A stretch of 5,449 nt of DNA from Sphingobacteriia bacterium (GTDB lineage Bacteria > Bacteroidota > Bacteroidia > Chitinophagales > Chitinophagaceae), in the NCBI GenBank assembly GCA_004294465.1, contig REAV01000107.1:1-5449 (forward strand), read 5' to 3'. Of the stretch, positions 1-5,449 are shown piece by piece. Positions within the stretch are counted from its first letter, which is position 1; the number at the start of each line of letters is the position of its first letter. Made by a program: the position numbers and the translations under genes. The notes beneath the pieces are model-generated. The model saw only the letters and a list, made by a program, of their open reading frames with translations. It made no database searches and was not told the origin of the DNA.

Positions 1-891
1 ATTCAATTGAAAGACGCTGATGAATATGCAGCGTTTCAAAGTGATTTAGCGGTGTATCATGATGATTATGGCGATTATAGTACGAATGAACCAACTATGG
101 ATGGAACAGCTAGTCTGATTTATTTATTGGCAGCACAAGAATCAATGTATTCAAGCAAAGCTGGAATTTCATTTAAACCCACTACTCCACATATTGTAGA
201 TCATGGAGCCATTATTAAAGCAAAGCCAACAACTGAAAAATCAATTTCACTTGTTTTTACGGGGGATGAATATGGAGAAGGGTTAAACTTCATTGATTCC
301 TTATTGGCGAAAGAGAAAATAAAAGCTGGTTTCTTTTTTACTGGAAGAATGTATAGAAACCCTCAATTTCAACCAGCAATTCAACAAATAGTAAAAGCTG
401 GTCATTATATGGGGCCTCATAGCAATGATCATTTATTGTATAATGATTGGACAAATAGAGATAGCTTATTAGTGAGCTTTCATGAGTTTAGCGATGACCT
501 CAATAAAAATTTAATTGCCATGGATGAATTAGGCATTGATCTGAAAAATGTGAAACTATTTATTCCACCTTATGAATGGTGGAACGATTCTGTTGCTACT
601 TGGACGCAGTGGCGCAGTATGCAATTATTTAGTTTTACTCCTGGAACTTTTACCAATGCAGATTATACCTGGCCTGAAATGGGTAAGCAATACCGATCGA
701 ATGAGTTTTTATTGAATAAGCTTGCTGAATTGATGCAACAGCCCAATAAATTGAATGGTTCAATTTTGTTAGTTCATGTAGGAACCGATCCGAGAAGAAA
801 AGAGAAATTCTATCAAGAACTTCCTGCCATTATACAATTATTGCGAAAGAACCAGTTTCAAATTAAAAAGATAGATGAATTGATCGATTGA
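1..891 (+). CDS. GH9 glycosidase with C-terminal CE4-like polysaccharide deacetylase domain (5'-truncated by window edge)
   Basis: The reading frame is open from base 1, so only the last 296 codons are visible. The TTG at 7 is an ordinary leucine codon, not a start. The opening segment, with YGDYSTNE at 67-90 followed by a helix ending in LIYLLA, matches the C-terminal end of glycoside hydrolase family 9 catalytic domains, where the Glu of the NE pair (codon 88-90) is the general acid. After a linker of about 30 residues comes a CE4/NodB-like fold: a beta strand leading to TGDEYGEG (codons near 256-279), FFFTGRMYRN, the zinc-ligand motif HSNDH (His codons 418-420 and 430-432), IPPYEWWN in the place of the RxPY motif, and a closing LLVHVGTDP strand. 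From family knowledge, GH9 enzymes are endo-beta-1,4-glucanases or related exo-enzymes, and CE4 enzymes deacetylate sugars. Secretion is likely, but the signal peptide lies outside the window. The first CE4 motif departs from the usual TFDD, so deacetylase activity is uncertain. The stop TGA is one base from the stop of the convergent gene. Confidence 0.88.
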   Translation: MQLKDADEYAAFQSDLAVYHDDYGDYSTNEPTMDGTASLIYLLAAQESMYSSKAGISFKPTTPHIVDHGAIIKAKPTTEKSISLVFTGDEYGEGLNFIDSLLAKEKIKAGFFFTGRMYRNPQFQPAIQQIVKAGHYMGPHSNDHLLYNDWTNRDSLLVSFHEFSDDLNKNLIAMDELGIDLKNVKLFIPPYEWWNDSVATWTQWRSMQLFSFTPGTFTNADYTWPEMGKQYRSNEFLLNKLAELMQQPNKLNGSILLVHVGTDPRRKEKFYQELPAIIQLLRKNQFQIKKIDELID

Positions 892-892
892 A

Positions 893-1177
893 CTACCAGG
901 CATCTTCACTAGTATCTGGTTTGGGTTGTTTGTATTTTTCTCTGGCCAATTTTTTTTCTATTTGCCTTTGAATGATAGCATCTGCTATTAGAATTGCTGC
1001 ATTGGTATCAGTTCTGGTTTCCAATAAATACTTGATTTTGGCTTCATCTACATCAATTCGGTACAATGCATAAATCAATTTCTCAAAATTGTGTACAATT
1101 AAATAATTTACGGTATTGATCAATTCATCGCGGTTCAGCTGATCTACGGTTGTAATATCTAAATTGTATTCTATCAT
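893..1177 (-). CDS. Small conserved-looking hypothetical protein, 94 residues, helical
   Basis: I do not recognise this as a named family. It is a plausible real gene because it fills exactly the space between its neighbours, its stop lies one base from the stop of the GH9 gene, and its composition is that of a normal soluble protein. Residues 12-75 look mostly alpha-helical, with hydrophobic and aromatic residues in helical spacing (NYLIVHNFEKLIYALYRID). A second helix around 60-82 ends in a run rich in Arg, Lys and Glu, and the tail (residues 83-94) is short, polar and probably disordered, ending in Trp. There is no signal peptide, transmembrane segment, Cys or His metal motif. The ATG at 1175-1177 has no Shine-Dalgarno sequence in front of it, as for the other genes here. 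Transcription starts from the short region shared with bglX, pointing the other way. The sequence supports no functional assignment; a link to glycan breakdown by position alone would be a guess. Confidence 0.72.
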   Translation of the reverse strand: MIEYNLDITTVDQLNRDELINTVNYLIVHNFEKLIYALYRIDVDEAKIKYLLETRTDTNAAILIADAIIQRQIEKKLAREKYKQPKPDTSEDAW

Positions 1178-1220
1178 TTTTGTAAAGATTCAATATATTT
1201 AAGGTTCTAAAAGCGATTAT
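1178..1220. promoter_or_regulatory. Divergent promoter region between the 94-residue protein gene and bglX
   Basis: This 43-bp gap holds the 5' ends of two divergent genes and must contain or overlap both promoters. On the plus strand, TATATTTA at 1194-1201 matches the Bacteroidota -7 consensus TAnnTTTG at all but the last base, which would put the bglX start roughly 15 bases before its ATG. A TTTG at 1179-1182 is too close (11 bp instead of about 19) to be its -33 partner. The minus strand offers only a poorer match, TATATTGA, around the same AATATATT palindrome (1192-1199). No Shine-Dalgarno sequence is present for either gene. The region's role follows from gene layout; the exact boxes are tentative. 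Confidence 0.4.
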
Positions 1221-3476
1221 ATGAAAAAGGTATTGCTGGTATTTCAGTTATTTCTATTGGTTGGGTTAATAACTGCTCAAAAAAGTTCGACCAATCTGCC
1301 TGCTTATAAAAATACACAATTATCCATCAATCAGCGAATAGCTGATTTGCTAAAACGTATGACCATTCAAGAAAAAGCAGGTCAGCTCAATCAATTGAAT
1401 GGCGGTGTATTTACTGGCCCTGCATTAAATGACCCAGGTCAAAAAGGAAAAGTGCAAATGGTACGTGATGGAAAAGTAGGTTCATTTCTTAATGTAACTG
1501 GGGCCAAAGAAACAAGAGCTATTCAGGAAGTTGCTGTAAAAGAAAGCCGAATGGGTATTCCTATTTTATTTGCTTTTGATGTAATTCATGGATATAAAAC
1601 CATTTTTCCGATTCCTTTGGCAGAAGCCTGTAGTTGGGATTTGAAGCAGATGGAAATTAATTCTGCTATTTCAGCGAAAGAATCTTCAGCGGCAGGGTTG
1701 CACTGGACATTTGCTCCAATGGTAGATATCAGTACCGATCCAAGATGGGGGAGAGTAATGGAAGGAGCAGGAGAAGACACTTATTATGGTGGACTAGTTG
1801 CTGCAGCGCGTATCAAAGGATTACAAGGAAATTTAGATGATGCTGCACATATTATGGCATGCGTTAAGCATTTTGCCGCTTATGGTGCTGTTGAAGCTGG
1901 TAGAGAATACAATCATGTAGATGTTTCGAGAGTGGCTTTATGGAATAAATATTTGCCTACTTATAAGGCATCTGTTGATGCAGGTGCAGCTACTATCATG
2001 AACTCATTTAACGTAGTTGATGGTATACCTGCCAGTGCCAATTCCTTTTTGGTAGATGATGTGTTGAAAAAGCGTTGGGGCTTTAAAGGATTTGTAGTGA
2101 GTGATTGGGGTTCTTTTGGTGAATTAATCAATCATGGCTATGCAACTGATGATAAAGATGCTGCTATGAAAGCCTTACTGTCAGGAAGCATGATGGATAT
2201 GGAATCGAAAGTGGTAGTAGAACATTTACCTGCCTTGGTTAAAGAGGGAAAAATCACCATGCAACAAGTAGATGAAGCAGTGGGTAAAATACTCTACTAT
2301 AAATTCAAGTTAGGATTGTTTGAAGACCCTTATAAATTTTCTGATGAAGCAAGAGAAAAAGCTGTTTTATTTTCTCCAGAAAATAGGGCAGTGGCTTTAA
2401 AAGCAGCTCAAAGTTCTATTGTATTGTTGAAGAATAACAATCAAGTATTGCCGCTGAAAAAATCAGCTTCCAAAATTGCATTGGTTGGCTTGTACGCAAA
2501 AAGTAAAGAAGATATGTTTGATTTCTGGATAGCCAATGGTGATGCCAAAGATGCGGTGAGTATTTATGAAGGATTGCAAAATAAATTAGGCGCTGGATCA
2601 ATCGATTATTCACAAGGATACAATGCAGATAATACAACGAGTGAAACATTGATCAATGAAGCAGTTAAATCTGCAAATAATGCTGATGTTGTGATTGCAA
2701 CTATTGGCTTGAGCGGAAAACTGGGAGGGGAAGAAAGGTCATTGGCTAATATTAATATTCCAGAAGCTCAAATTCAATTATTAAAAGCTTTGCAAAAAAC
2801 GGGTAAACCTATTGTTGTATTAGTAAACAGTGGTCGCCCGATGGTACTTACTCAAATTCAAGATCTAAGTACAGCAATTGTACAATGCTGGATACTCGGA
2901 ACAGAAACTGGTAATGCTGTTGCGAATGTTTTAACAGGAGCATATAATCCTTCTGGAAAAACAGTAATGAGTTTCCCTTATGCTGTGGGACAAATACCTG
3001 TTTATTATAATCATTTCAATACGAATAGGCCTGCTCCAGATCCGGGTGATGGTGCTTGGAAATCTCGTTATCGTGATATTCCAAATCAGCCTTTGTATCC
3101 ATTTGGATATGGCTTAAGCTATACAACATTTGCGTATAGTGGATTAAAGCTAAGTGCTTCTGCTATCGCAAAAACGGAATCAGTAAAAGTTAGCGTTAAT
3201 GTTACCAATACAGGAAAAATGGATGGGGAAGAAGTGGTACAATTGTATATTAGAGATTTAACTGCTTCTATTGTAAGACCTGTAAAAGAATTAAAAGGGT
3301 TTCAAAAAATCAACTTAAAAGCGGGCGAATCTAAATCAGTTGAGTTTACATTGTCGGCTAAAGACTTGTCGTTTTATGATGCCAATGGTAAAACAATTGT
3401 AGAAGCTGGCAAGTTCAATGTATTTGTAGGTGGTGATTCAAAAAATACATTGATGAGTTCATTTGATTTGAAATAA
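1221..3476 (+). CDS. bglX: Periplasmic beta-glucosidase, glycoside hydrolase family 3 (BglX type)
   Basis: A complete 751-residue GH3 enzyme, close in length to E. coli BglX (765). It hydrolyses terminal beta-D-glucosyl residues from beta-gluco-oligosaccharides with retention of configuration. Residues 1-19 form a Sec signal peptide (KK, then a hydrophobic core, likely cut after LITA); there is no lipobox Cys, so the enzyme is probably soluble in the periplasm. The GH3 N-terminal barrel spans about 40-370 and carries FAFDVIHG (Asp120, glucose binding), KHF (Lys216-His217) and the nucleophile Asp295 in VVSDWGS. The GH3 C-terminal domain spans about 398-625; Glu504 in GGEERS aligns with the expected acid/base position, ten residues before the IP pair. 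A fibronectin type III-like domain (about 628-740) starts after the conserved YPFGYGLSYTTF. The ATG at 1221 is chosen because the signal peptide begins there. The upstream neighbour on the same strand is a GH9 enzyme, which fits beta-glucan breakdown, but an opposing gene separates them, so they are not a simple operon. Substrate preference (cellobiose, laminaribiose or other) cannot be read from the sequence. Confidence 0.96.
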   Translation: MKKVLLVFQLFLLVGLITAQKSSTNLPAYKNTQLSINQRIADLLKRMTIQEKAGQLNQLNGGVFTGPALNDPGQKGKVQMVRDGKVGSFLNVTGAKETRAIQEVAVKESRMGIPILFAFDVIHGYKTIFPIPLAEACSWDLKQMEINSAISAKESSAAGLHWTFAPMVDISTDPRWGRVMEGAGEDTYYGGLVAAARIKGLQGNLDDAAHIMACVKHFAAYGAVEAGREYNHVDVSRVALWNKYLPTYKASVDAGAATIMNSFNVVDGIPASANSFLVDDVLKKRWGFKGFVVSDWGSFGELINHGYATDDKDAAMKALLSGSMMDMESKVVVEHLPALVKEGKITMQQVDEAVGKILYYKFKLGLFEDPYKFSDEAREKAVLFSPENRAVALKAAQSSIVLLKNNNQVLPLKKSASKIALVGLYAKSKEDMFDFWIANGDAKDAVSIYEGLQNKLGAGSIDYSQGYNADNTTSETLINEAVKSANNADVVIATIGLSGKLGGEERSLANINIPEAQIQLLKALQKTGKPIVVLVNSGRPMVLTQIQDLSTAIVQCWILGTETGNAVANVLTGAYNPSGKTVMSFPYAVGQIPVYYNHFNTNRPAPDPGDGAWKSRYRDIPNQPLYPFGYGLSYTTFAYSGLKLSASAIAKTESVKVSVNVTNTGKMDGEEVVQLYIRDLTASIVRPVKELKGFQKINLKAGESKSVEFTLSAKDLSFYDANGKTIVEAGKFNVFVGGDSKNTLMSSFDLK

Positions 3477-4256
3477 TCAATATTTTTCGATAACGCCCAA
3501 TCCAAAAAGGGCAAAATCATATTTAGCTGGATCCTTTGGGTCCAGCTTTTTTAGGTAGGTAGTTAATTCTTCAGCCGCTTGCCAGTCGATTTGTTTTCTT
3601 TCCAATAAATTAAATCTTTTAGCAACCCTGGCAACATGCACATCTATCGGGCAGATCAATTGTGACGGATCAATTTTTTTCCAAATGCCAAAATCTACTC
3701 CTTGTTTATCTTTCCGTACCATCCATCGTAGGAACATGTTCAAACGCTTACAGGTAGAGCCTTTGGCGGGATTAGAAATATGTTTTTTGGTTCTGGCTGG
3801 GGCATCTTCCAAAGAAAAAAAATAATGATGAAACTGAACTAAGGCATCAAATACAGATGCTGGCTTATTGCCCTTTATTAAAAATGCTTCTTCTAAAGTA
3901 GTAAACTTTGAATAGTGTTGTCTGAAAAATTCAATACAGTACAATAAGTCCGTAGTATTAAAAGTTCTGTGTTTGAATCCTTCTAATGTTTTTAATTCTT
4001 CAGCAGAAGCATTCATGCAAAAATGATGCGGCTGCATTTGCATGAGTTGCATTAACTCATGGGACTTATTAATGATAGTGGTGCGATTGCCCCAAGCAAA
4101 AATAGCCGAAAAAAATCCGGCTATTTCTATGTCTTGTTTTTTTGAGAATAAATGTGGTATACAAATTGGGTCAGCAGCAATAAAGGAAACCTGATTGTAT
4201 TGCTTTACTTTTTTATCAAAAAAATCAACCAATTTTTTATGGTCTTCATTCAACAT
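3477..4256 (-). CDS. TIGR02757 / DUF2400 family protein of unknown function
   Basis: 259 residues, complete. I recognise the family from its conserved blocks: AADPICIPHLFSKKQDIEIAG (about 28-47), FAWGNR (53-58), CKRLNMFLRWMVR (169-181), GVDFGIW (186-192), then PSQLICPIDVHVARVAKRF (197-215) and YDFALFGLG (246-254). The biochemical role of the family is not established to my knowledge. The PIDVHVARVAKR segment resembles the VDTHV-R region of the helix-hairpin-helix DNA glycosylase superfamily, but I see no LPGVG hairpin with a catalytic Lys and no C-terminal iron-sulfur Cys cluster, so glycosylase activity is only a speculation. There is no signal peptide, so the protein is cytoplasmic. Its ATG overlaps the stop of the cystathionine enzyme gene by one base (TAATG), so it is very likely co-transcribed and translationally coupled. 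Its stop directly abuts the stop of bglX, and its last codons contain the bglX terminator on the opposite strand. Confidence 0.9.
   Translation of the reverse strand: MLNEDHKKLVDFFDKKVKQYNQVSFIAADPICIPHLFSKKQDIEIAGFFSAIFAWGNRTTIINKSHELMQLMQMQPHHFCMNASAEELKTLEGFKHRTFNTTDLLYCIEFFRQHYSKFTTLEEAFLIKGNKPASVFDALVQFHHYFFSLEDAPARTKKHISNPAKGSTCKRLNMFLRWMVRKDKQGVDFGIWKKIDPSQLICPIDVHVARVAKRFNLLERKQIDWQAAEELTTYLKKLDPKDPAKYDFALFGLGVIEKY
3525..3552 (+). terminator. Intrinsic terminator of bglX, embedded in the opposing gene
   Basis: A stem of ten pairs is formed by AGCTGGATCC (3525-3534) and GGGTCCAGCT (3538-3547). Nine pairs are Watson-Crick and one is a G-U pair; the loop is three bases (TTT). The stem runs straight into a T tract, with T at every position 3547-3552. 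It begins 48 bases after the bglX stop and reads in the bglX direction. On the minus strand the hairpin is not followed by a T tract, so it should not stop the opposing transcript. It lies over codons 237-244 (KLDPKDPA) of the TIGR02757-family gene. Confidence 0.82.
4100..4126. repeat. 9-bp perfect inverted repeat inside the TIGR02757-family gene
   Basis: AAATAGCCG (4100-4108) and CGGCTATTT (4118-4126) are exact reverse complements around a 9-base A-rich (plus strand) loop. In the gene's own mRNA the loop contains seven U and the stem is followed by two further U, so it forms a hairpin in coding sequence around residues 44-53 (IAGFFSAIF). It may be a simple consequence of the Ile-Ala-Gly and Ser-Ala-Ile codons; a role in attenuation is only a possibility. 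Confidence 0.35.
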
Positions 4257-5395
4257 TATCCTAATGCTTGGTTCAGGTCTGCAATTAGATCATCTGCATC
4301 TTCTACTCCAACACTTAATCTAATTAATGTATCGCTTAAACCATTGGCAATTCTTTTTTCTCTTGGTATAGAAGCGTGTGTCATAGATGCAGGATGATTA
4401 ATCAAGCTTTCTACACCACCTAAACTTTCTGCTAAAGAAAACAAATGGGTTGATGATAAGACTTTCATTGCAGCATCCATGCTATCGTCTTTCAATTCAA
4501 AAGAAAGCATGCCACCAAAATCGCGCATTTGCTTCTTAGCAATTGCGTAATTGTGATGGTCTTCGAAACCACACCAATACACTTTTGCCACTTTAGGATG
4601 ATTGCGCAACCAATGTGCAATGGCTCTCCCATTTTCGCAATGACGCTGCATACGCAAATGCAAGGTTTTGATGCCACGTAAAACCAAGAAGCAATCCATC
4701 GGTCCAGGCACTGCGCCACAACTCTTTTGTATAAAATACAATTGCTCCCTCAATTCTGCACTATTCATCATCAATGCACCTTGAATAACATCGGAATGTC
4801 CGCCCAAATATTTGGTAGCAGAATGCATAACAATATCCGCTCCCATGTCTAATGGGTTTTGTAAATATGGAGAGGCAAACGTATTGTCTACACATAGCAA
4901 GGCATTGCTCGCTTTTGCAATTGTAGCAACAGCAGCTATATCGGTAATATTCATGAGTGGATTGGTAGGCGTTTCAATCCAAATGAGTTTTGTTTTGCTA
5001 CTAATCGCTTTTTGAATATTGTTTACATCAGTTGTATCTACATAAGTAAATACAATGCCCATTTTTTCATAGATCTTTGAGAATAAGCGAAAAGTACCAC
5101 CATACATGTCGTTGGCTGCAATCACTTCATCTCCGGGTACCAATAATTTAATGACCGCATCTGTTGCAGCTACACCACTTCCAAATGCCAAACCATATTG
5201 ACCATTCTCAATAGCAGCATATGCTTCTTCCAAGGCTTTTCGGGTAGGGTTCTGGCTTCTGGCATATTCAAAACCTTTGTTTACCCCAGGTGCTTCTTGC
5301 ACATATGTTGATGTTTGATAAATGGGAGTCATAATGGCTCCTGTACTTGGATCTGGATTTGCACCAGCATGGATGTATTTAGTAGCAATTTTCAT
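4256..5395 (-). CDS. metB: Cystathionine gamma-synthase / gamma-lyase (Cys/Met metabolism PLP enzyme)
   Basis: A 379-residue fold-type I PLP enzyme of the Cys/Met metabolism family, full length. As a synthase it would join an activated homoserine and cysteine to give cystathionine; as a lyase it would split cystathionine to cysteine. Visible residues are Tyr44 and Arg46 in YARSQNPTR (phosphate contact from the partner subunit), the phosphate loop FGSGVAA (71-77), Tyr99 in DMYGGT (stacks on the cofactor), ETPTNP (141-146), Asp170 in VDNTFASPY (pyridine nitrogen), the Schiff-base Lys195 in HSATKYLGGHSD, SLGGVESLINHPASMTHAS (324-342), and Arg359 in LIRLSVGVED (substrate carboxylate). Synthase and lyase share these motifs, so the choice is open; metB is the customary label. 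The ATG at 5393-5395 is chosen over a GTG at 5429-5431 because family proteins start near MKIATKYIHAG and an exact -7 box lies between the two codons. It is cytoplasmic. It is the first gene of a unit with the TIGR02757-family gene, whose ATG overlaps its TAA stop. Confidence 0.94.
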   Translation of the reverse strand: MKIATKYIHAGANPDPSTGAIMTPIYQTSTYVQEAPGVNKGFEYARSQNPTRKALEEAYAAIENGQYGLAFGSGVAATDAVIKLLVPGDEVIAANDMYGGTFRLFSKIYEKMGIVFTYVDTTDVNNIQKAISSKTKLIWIETPTNPLMNITDIAAVATIAKASNALLCVDNTFASPYLQNPLDMGADIVMHSATKYLGGHSDVIQGALMMNSAELREQLYFIQKSCGAVPGPMDCFLVLRGIKTLHLRMQRHCENGRAIAHWLRNHPKVAKVYWCGFEDHHNYAIAKKQMRDFGGMLSFELKDDSMDAAMKVLSSTHLFSLAESLGGVESLINHPASMTHASIPREKRIANGLSDTLIRLSVGVEDADDLIADLNQALG

Positions 5396-5400
5396 GGAAA

Positions 5401-5430
5401 TGTATATTTTCTTGTAAAAGCAAATATACA
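5401..5430. repeat. Inverted repeat over the metB promoter, candidate operator
   Basis: TGTATATTT at 5401-5409 and AAATATACA at 5422-5430 are exact reverse complements, separated by 12 bases. After one mismatch, CTT and AAG (5411-5413 and 5418-5420) extend the symmetry inward. The half-site centres (5405 and 5426) are 21 bp apart, about two helical turns. The right arm covers most of the -7 box and the left arm covers the leader just before the ATG. Since transcription would start inside the repeat, it is better read as a DNA site for a dimeric regulator than as an RNA hairpin. No regulator gene is in the window, and AT-rich sequence makes chance symmetry possible. Confidence 0.4.
5421..5428 (-). 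promoter_or_regulatory. metB: -7 promoter box (TATATTTG) of the metB-type gene
   Basis: Read on the minus strand, these bases are TATATTTG, an exact match to the Bacteroidota -7 consensus TAnnTTTG. Transcription would start around 5413-5417, leaving a leader of about 20 A-rich bases before the ATG at 5395. The matching -33 element (TTTG about 19 bp further upstream) would fall at or beyond the right edge, so it cannot be checked. The position rules out the longer open frame starting with GTG at 5431. Confidence 0.6.
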
Positions 5431-5449
5431 CTATTGCTTCTGTAGCGAT

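Noticed and set aside
7..891. A complete 294-residue gene starting at TTG (7)
   Set aside because: The frame is open to base 1 and the visible protein begins in the middle of a GH9 domain, so this is the 3' part of a longer gene.
975..988. ATAGCA-TC-TGCTAT hairpin as a terminator of the GH9 gene
   Set aside because: Short stem with a two-base loop and no T tract after it. The T tract at 951-957 has no convincing stem before it either, so no terminator is called for this gene.
1586..1780. Minus-strand ORF of 64 codons
   Set aside because: Lies wholly within bglX over its conserved catalytic barrel; no recognisable protein features.
2416..2649. Minus-strand ORF of 77 codons
   Set aside because: Shadow of bglX, with unnatural composition and no start-site context.
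1..3476. A polysaccharide utilisation locus
   Set aside because: Two carbohydrate enzymes are present, but no SusC/SusD-like pair, sensor or transporter is in the window, and an opposing gene separates the two enzymes.
4152..4397. Plus-strand ORF of 81 codons across the junction of the two minus-strand genes
   Set aside because: Antisense to two well-supported genes; composition not protein-like.
4492..4719. Minus-strand ORF of 75 codons
   Set aside because: Different frame within the cystathionine enzyme gene; Cys- and Trp-rich random-looking translation.
4812..5015. Plus-strand ORF of 67 codons with hydrophobic stretches that might look like membrane segments
   Set aside because: Antisense to the PLP-binding core of the cystathionine enzyme; the hydrophobicity is a by-product of the coding strand.
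5396..5449. SAM-type riboswitch upstream of the cystathionine enzyme gene
   Set aside because: The predicted leader is only about 20 bases long, too short for any SAM aptamer, and no aptamer-like helices are seen before the window edge.

Overview
The window is AT-rich and densely packed. It looks like a piece of a Bacteroidota chromosome, probably of the Chitinophagaceae type. The evidence for this is the lack of Shine-Dalgarno sequences before the starts, an exact TAnnTTTG-type -7 box before one gene, and protein types common in that phylum: a GH9 enzyme carrying a deacetylase-like domain, a BglX-type GH3, a TIGR02757/DUF2400 protein and a trans-sulfuration enzyme. The genus is inference; no rRNA or tRNA gene is present to settle it.

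Layout, left to right. (1) Positions 1-891 (+) hold the 3' part of a large secreted-type carbohydrate enzyme. It shows the last stretch of a GH9 cellulase-like catalytic domain followed by a CE4-like polysaccharide deacetylase domain; the 5' part lies outside the window. (2) Positions 893-1177 (-) encode an unrecognised 94-residue helical protein, convergent with the first gene with a single base between the stops. (3) A 43-bp divergent promoter region separates it from (4) a complete 751-residue periplasmic GH3 beta-glucosidase (bglX) at 1221-3476 (+). (5) Directly abutting its stop codon, on the minus strand, is a two-gene unit transcribed right to left: a cystathionine gamma-synthase/lyase at 4256-5395, followed by a TIGR02757/DUF2400 protein at 3477-4256. 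The two share one base in a TAATG stop-start overlap.

Functionally there are two themes. GH9 plus the deacetylase-like domain plus periplasmic GH3 fits stepwise breakdown of a beta-glucan: endo-cleavage, possible removal of acetyl groups, then release of glucose from oligosaccharides. No SusC/SusD pair, regulator or transporter is visible, so this is not shown to be a polysaccharide utilisation locus. The minus-strand unit couples sulfur amino acid metabolism with a conserved protein of unknown function.

The best non-coding signals are a strong intrinsic terminator for bglX placed inside the coding region of the opposing gene, and a 9-bp inverted repeat overlapping the -7 box of the cystathionine enzyme gene. 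There is no gene-free stretch over 300 bases. I see no mobile element, CRISPR array, tRNA, rRNA or riboswitch, and nothing that clearly amounts to an undescribed multi-gene system.
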